Below, piece after piece: positions 60,658 to 64,000 of a stretch of DNA of 64,000 nucleotides. This stretch comes from Psychrobacter sp. NG254 (GTDB taxonomy: Bacteria > Pseudomonadota > Gammaproteobacteria > Pseudomonadales > Moraxellaceae). Location: positions 101,088-165,087 of the forward strand of contig NZ_JADHDA010000007.1 of NCBI RefSeq assembly GCF_015277735.1, given 5' to 3'. Below the pieces are notes generated by a model that worked only from the letters and a program-made list of their open reading frames with translations, was not told the DNA's origin and did not search any database. Made by a program: the position numbers and the translations under genes. The stretch's first letter is position 1. Each line of letters begins with the position of its first letter.

Positions 60658-61410
60658 TCAGGGCGCAGCAAACAAAACCACAGCATCATCACGTCTTAAC
60701 CAAGTAGCGATAGAGTAGCGTTGACGATGTGCAATTTGCACTTGATGGCGTAAGTCACTGTCAAAAATGATCAGTCTATTGGCAACTGGCATGACCTCAT
60801 GATGGACACCATGCTTATCGACAACTTCTAGCGCACCGCCGTCAGTTGCTTCCCAGTCATCATTGAGATAAAACACCGCCGAGATTACACGTTCATCACG
60901 CCCAGCAGGATTGTCGCTGTGCCATTGATAGCCAAAGCCAATCGGATAGCAAGCATAATGCGCTTCACTATGACGAATACCCGCAAACAAACTACGATTA
61001 AACAGCGCAGCCAGCTCATTGATACTTTCCAGATAAAAAAAGCCTGCAAAGAAGTTTTCAGTGATCCAACGTATCTTATCACCGCGAATATCACTGATGC
61101 GAACACCAGCGGTCAAGGCAGCATCACGATAGTCAATAAAGCCGCTTTCTGCTTGTAGTGCTAATAAGGCAGTACTATTAAACACATCATCAATGATGAG
61201 CCAACCGTTAGTGACGAATGTATCAAGCTGTGGGTCCGTTAGCTTGTCTTCCCAACTCACAGCAAAATCAGACATTTGCAGGACATGTTGGGTGAGCGTT
61301 TCTTGGCTATTGTTATAAGCGTCTGGCAGCAGTAATGGGGGATTATCCGGACCTATCGGCTGATCGACGACCAACTCTGTCACATTAAGGTTGCTAATAA
61401 TCTGCGTCAT
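60658..61410 (-). CDS. 2-oxoglutarate/Fe(II) oxygenase family protein
   Basis: The 250-residue product has the double-stranded beta-helix iron site: H-x-D in GYQWHSDNPAGRDERV, a distal histidine in LIIFDSDLRHQVQIAH, and the 2-oxoglutarate-binding arginine in RYSIATWLRR. ISAVFYLNDDWEATDGGALEV is typical of prolyl-hydroxylase-like enzymes. The substrate is unknown. The N-terminal 60 residues (LNVTELVVDQPIGPDNPP) are an extension before the fold. Confidence 0.85.
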   Translation of the reverse strand: MTQIISNLNVTELVVDQPIGPDNPPLLLPDAYNNSQETLTQHVLQMSDFAVSWEDKLTDPQLDTFVTNGWLIIDDVFNSTALLALQAESGFIDYRDAALTAGVRISDIRGDKIRWITENFFAGFFYLESINELAALFNRSLFAGIRHSEAHYACYPIGFGYQWHSDNPAGRDERVISAVFYLNDDWEATDGGALEVVDKHGVHHEVMPVANRLIIFDSDLRHQVQIAHRQRYSIATWLRRDDAVVLFAAP

Positions 61411-61551
61411 TTCATCTCATTATTATCAATCAGCTGTCAATAAATCATCATTGAATGCGTTTTTATTGAAAGCACTTACCAAAACCACATTATCTTTTAC
61501 TCTGCCTATGCTACCATAGATGCAATTTTTCTTATTTAAACTTTTGAGATT

Positions 61552-62427
61552 ATGAACTATAAACACGCCTACCACGCTGGTAACTTTGCTGATGTGGTCA
61601 AACACATTTTATTGGTACAACTGCTCAATCAACTGGGACAAAAAAACAAACCTTTTTATGTGCTTGACGCTTATGGCGGACGCGGACTTTATTCACTAAG
61701 CAGTGAAGAAGCACGCAAGACAGGTGAAGCCAAAGGTGGTATCCAAGCGTTATTAAATGCTGATACTGAAAAAGCACCTGCTGCTGTCAAACAGTATATG
61801 GAAGGTATCAAGCAAGCTCGATTTACTTATGACAATAAAGTCTATCCTGGTTCTCCTTGGTGGATTGCTCATCATATTGAACAAAATCCTACGGCAGGTG
61901 TTCGCGGCGAAGCGTTCGAAGCCAAAGCCAGCGAATATGATGCGTTGAACTATCAGCTACATAAATTGCCAATCGGTATCCATCACCGTGATGCTTTTGA
62001 AGGTATCACTGCGGTCATTCCACCAAAAGAAAAACGTGGCCTGATTTTTCTTGATCCTCCTTATGAGCAAGAGCACAAAGACTTTACCCGTCTTATCAAC
62101 TTATTAGTAGATTCTTACAATAAATGGCCACAAGGCACTTACGCGCTTTGGTTCCCTATTAAGAATATTGAAGCCGTTGAATTGTTCTACAAAAAGCTGA
62201 AGCGTACTGAGATGCGTCGTCAGTTGGTGTGTGAATTGAATATTTATCCAAATGATGTTGCCGTTGGACTTAATGGAACAGGTCTGCTGGTTATCAATCC
62301 GCCATGGCAGTTTGACAATCATGCACGTGAGATCGTTCGTTTCTTACAGCCTGCACTAAAAGTGGCTGATGCCCCTGATTTGACACCTGATAGCGCGACC
62401 AATGTGCGCTGGTTAGTTGGTGAATAA
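61552..62427 (+). CDS. rlmJ: 23S rRNA adenine-2030 N6-methyltransferase
   Basis: Methylates A2030 of 23S rRNA using S-adenosylmethionine. The 291-residue product opens with MNYKHAYHAGNFADVVKHIL, the family signature. It has the SAM region FYVLDAYGGRGLYSL, the catalytic DPPYE in LIFLDPPYEQEHKDF, and NDVAVGLNGTGLLVINPPW. An older name, ComJ/YhiR, reflects use of DNA as nutrient in some bacteria. Confidence 0.95.
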   Translation: MNYKHAYHAGNFADVVKHILLVQLLNQLGQKNKPFYVLDAYGGRGLYSLSSEEARKTGEAKGGIQALLNADTEKAPAAVKQYMEGIKQARFTYDNKVYPGSPWWIAHHIEQNPTAGVRGEAFEAKASEYDALNYQLHKLPIGIHHRDAFEGITAVIPPKEKRGLIFLDPPYEQEHKDFTRLINLLVDSYNKWPQGTYALWFPIKNIEAVELFYKKLKRTEMRRQLVCELNIYPNDVAVGLNGTGLLVINPPWQFDNHAREIVRFLQPALKVADAPDLTPDSATNVRWLVGE

Positions 62428-62469
62428 CTGGTTCGATGAGTAGCAATGTCGGCAAATAAGGATATTAAG

Positions 62470-63387
62470 ATGACCAATACACCACCGCCCTCAGGTCAAC
62501 CTAATCATGTGTCCTCAAAGGATACGGCTCTCAATGATGGATTGTTGAAAGACAGTGCAGCAACCCAGCCACCATTTATGGATGAGCATGAGTTCAATAT
62601 TCGCCTAGCGGATAATGACAGCTACGATGGTTTGACCTTTGAGGTCATCGAGGCAGAGGTGGCAGAAGGCCAGCGAGTGGTCAGTCGCGGCGTATATCTA
62701 GCACCGAACTTGATCACGACTTTATCGCTACTATCAGGCTTTTACTCGATTTTGGCCAGTACGCAAGGCGAGTTTTACAAAGCGTCTTTGGCCATCTTTT
62801 TATCGGCTATTCTCGATGGTGCTGATGGGCGCGTGGCACGAATGCTTAATGCCCAAAGCCCATTTGGTGAGCAATACGACTCCTTAGCAGATATGCTTGC
62901 GTTTGGCGTTGCGCCTGCTATTTTGATTTATAGCTTTGCTCTAGAACCATTGGGTCGTATTGGTCTTGGCTGTGCATTTGTATTTACCGCTTGTGGGGCT
63001 TTTCGCCTAGCGCGCTTTAACGTCCAAGTCGGTATTGTCGATAAGAAATACTTCGTTGGTCTAGCAAGTCCTTTGGCAGCTATACTGGTGACGTCTGCTG
63101 TGATGGTTGCTATTGATCATAACGAGTGGATTGGTCAGTACGATACAGCAGTCATGTTGTTATTTGCTGCTTGGGTCGTTACTTGTGGCTTACTTATGGT
63201 CAGCAACGTTAAGTACTATAGCTTTAAAGAGTTTGATAAAAAGAAAGTTCCTTTTGTCGTGCTTATCATTGGTGTACTTGTCATGAGTATTGTGCTTTAT
63301 GACATACCTGTTGGTATTCTAGCCATTGGTATTATCTATGCGCTATCAGGTATCGTTACGACGGTTAAAACCAAAGTAAGTGGCTAA
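62470..63387 (+). CDS. pssA: CDP-diacylglycerol-serine O-phosphatidyltransferase
   Basis: Integral-membrane enzyme that makes phosphatidylserine, the precursor of phosphatidylethanolamine. The CDP-alcohol transferase motif D-G-x2-A-R-x8-G-x3-D-x3-D is exact in LDGADGRVARML and FGEQYDSLADMLAFG. Six or so membrane segments follow. This is the polytopic subclass (as in Bacillus and many non-enteric proteobacteria), not the E. coli soluble type. A polar N terminus of about 75 residues precedes the first segment. ATG 62470 follows AAGGA by seven bases and is favoured over ATG 62446. Confidence 0.94.
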   Translation: MTNTPPPSGQPNHVSSKDTALNDGLLKDSAATQPPFMDEHEFNIRLADNDSYDGLTFEVIEAEVAEGQRVVSRGVYLAPNLITTLSLLSGFYSILASTQGEFYKASLAIFLSAILDGADGRVARMLNAQSPFGEQYDSLADMLAFGVAPAILIYSFALEPLGRIGLGCAFVFTACGAFRLARFNVQVGIVDKKYFVGLASPLAAILVTSAVMVAIDHNEWIGQYDTAVMLLFAAWVVTCGLLMVSNVKYYSFKEFDKKKVPFVVLIIGVLVMSIVLYDIPVGILAIGIIYALSGIVTTVKTKVSG

Positions 63388-63409
63388 AACAGCTTATAGT
63401 ATTTATATG

Positions 63410-63440
63410 AAGGAGCTTACCGCTAGGTAAGCTCCTTTTT
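63410..63440 (+). terminator. pssA terminator
   Basis: AAGGAGCTTACC at 63410-63421 pairs with GGTAAGCTCCTT at 63426-63437, four-base loop, then T-run. Confidence 0.93.
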
Positions 63441-63709
63441 TATGTCTTATATATTTATGACGGACTCATGATGTACAAAGAGACGCAGTTGTATAAATCA
63501 ATGCCATTATGTAAGAGTGATATTTCAAATACTAATAGAGCCACATTATCAGTGATAACAAATCATCAGATGACGTAATGTTACCTCCAATGCATAGATA
63601 AGAGCATTGAGCACAGCCTATTGTCTTCTGTTTGGAACGCCGCATATCGCCATCCCATTAAAACGAAAGCAGCGCAGCCATTTCACTAATTTCACTCAAT
63701 CACCAAGTT

Positions 63710-63762
63710 TATTTGAATTAAATAAAAATAGGTCTTGACTCAGACTTTAAACCGTCTATAAT
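63710..63762 (+). promoter_or_regulatory. Upstream rRNA-type promoter with AT-rich UP element
   Basis: TTGACT at 63735-63740 and TATAAT at 63757-63762 are 16 bases apart. The bases before -35 (about 63710-63731) are almost all A or T, like an UP element bound by the alpha C-terminal domain. This looks like an rrn P1. The preceding stretch from 63441 shows no gene. Confidence 0.65.
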
Positions 63763-63851
63763 ACGCCCTCATCAAGACGGACTGGCAGTAACTGATGTGT
63801 GATTACACATTAATAACCCAGTTAACCTGATGAAACAATTTATAAAACAGC

Positions 63852-63879
63852 TTGACAAACCTAATCATTATGATAAGAT
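63852..63879 (+). promoter_or_regulatory. Second tandem rRNA-type promoter
   Basis: TTGACA at 63852-63857 and TAAGAT at 63874-63879 are 16 bases apart, with a GC-rich discriminator (GTCGGCTCGC) after it, typical of stringently controlled rrn promoters. It lies 117 bases downstream of the first promoter. The remaining 120 bases would be the 16S leader. Confidence 0.62.
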
Positions 63880-64000
63880 AGTCGGCTCGCTAGATAGCTT
63901 AACCCGTAAGGGATTGAGACTAAACAGCAAGAGAGTTACCCTATATATCAGTTACTGGACGACAGTGATTGAGCACTATTTAAAAGCATAACTAAAGAAC

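Overview
The window is a chromosomal segment from a gammaproteobacterium of the Moraxellaceae, most probably Psychrobacter. I infer this from the moderately AT-rich composition, the protein sequences as I recognise them, the three-gene split transhydrogenase (pntAA-pntAB-pntB), and a fatty-acid cluster that lacks plsX, fabH and fabF. No database search was possible, so the genus is an inference. Nearly everything here is core housekeeping. I see no phage, transposase, CRISPR array, toxin-antitoxin pair or defence island.

Layout. 124-1728 encodes ribonuclease G. 2136-16251 is the large ribosomal-protein block (S10, spc and alpha operons: rpsJ to rplQ, with secY and rpoA), which ends at a strong terminator near 16300. 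Three breaks in this block carry their own promoter or attenuator-like signals: rpsQ/rplN, rpsH/rplF and rpmJ/rpsM. 16345-17948 (minus strand) holds yciO and epmC, both translation related. 18132-21840 is yceD-rpmF-fabD-fabG-acpP, linking ribosome assembly to fatty-acid synthesis. 22111-26510 holds the kbp-like LysM protein, queG, nnr and a DUF4124 protein. 27477-30989 is ilvI-ilvH-ilvC, preceded by a gene-free leader region of about 950 bases.

31216-37350 holds a small unknown membrane protein, a cold-shock protein with a long 5' UTR, a DUF421 membrane protein, etfB-etfA, an rRNA/tRNA 2'-O-methyltransferase and fbp. 37742-40627 is pyrB, a catalytically dead dihydroorotase homologue (pyrC') and a DUF2127 membrane protein. 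40705-47959 is mostly envelope related: a CPA1 antiporter, DUF2254, YihY/BrkB, WrbA, DUF2069 and DUF3108. 48428-50491 is groES-groEL behind a sigma32-type promoter and a 17-bp tandem repeat. 50871-52484 is an unusual two-domain protein (formyltransferase-like fold plus predicted beta-propeller) that fits nothing around it. 52787-63387 holds yaaA, pntAA-AB-B, a thioesterase, iscX, a GyrI-like protein, dapE, a lipoprotein, a 2OG-Fe(II) oxygenase, rlmJ and pssA. The last 280 bases carry two tandem strong promoters with an AT-rich upstream element, which looks like the start of an rRNA operon whose 16S gene lies just outside the window.

The best candidates for something not well described are the groES leader tandem repeat, the 50.5-kb palindromic element after groEL, the orphan two-domain protein at 50871-52484, the attenuator-like hairpin inside the spc operon, and the long ilvI leader. 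I do not see a convincing new multi-gene system, and I say so plainly.
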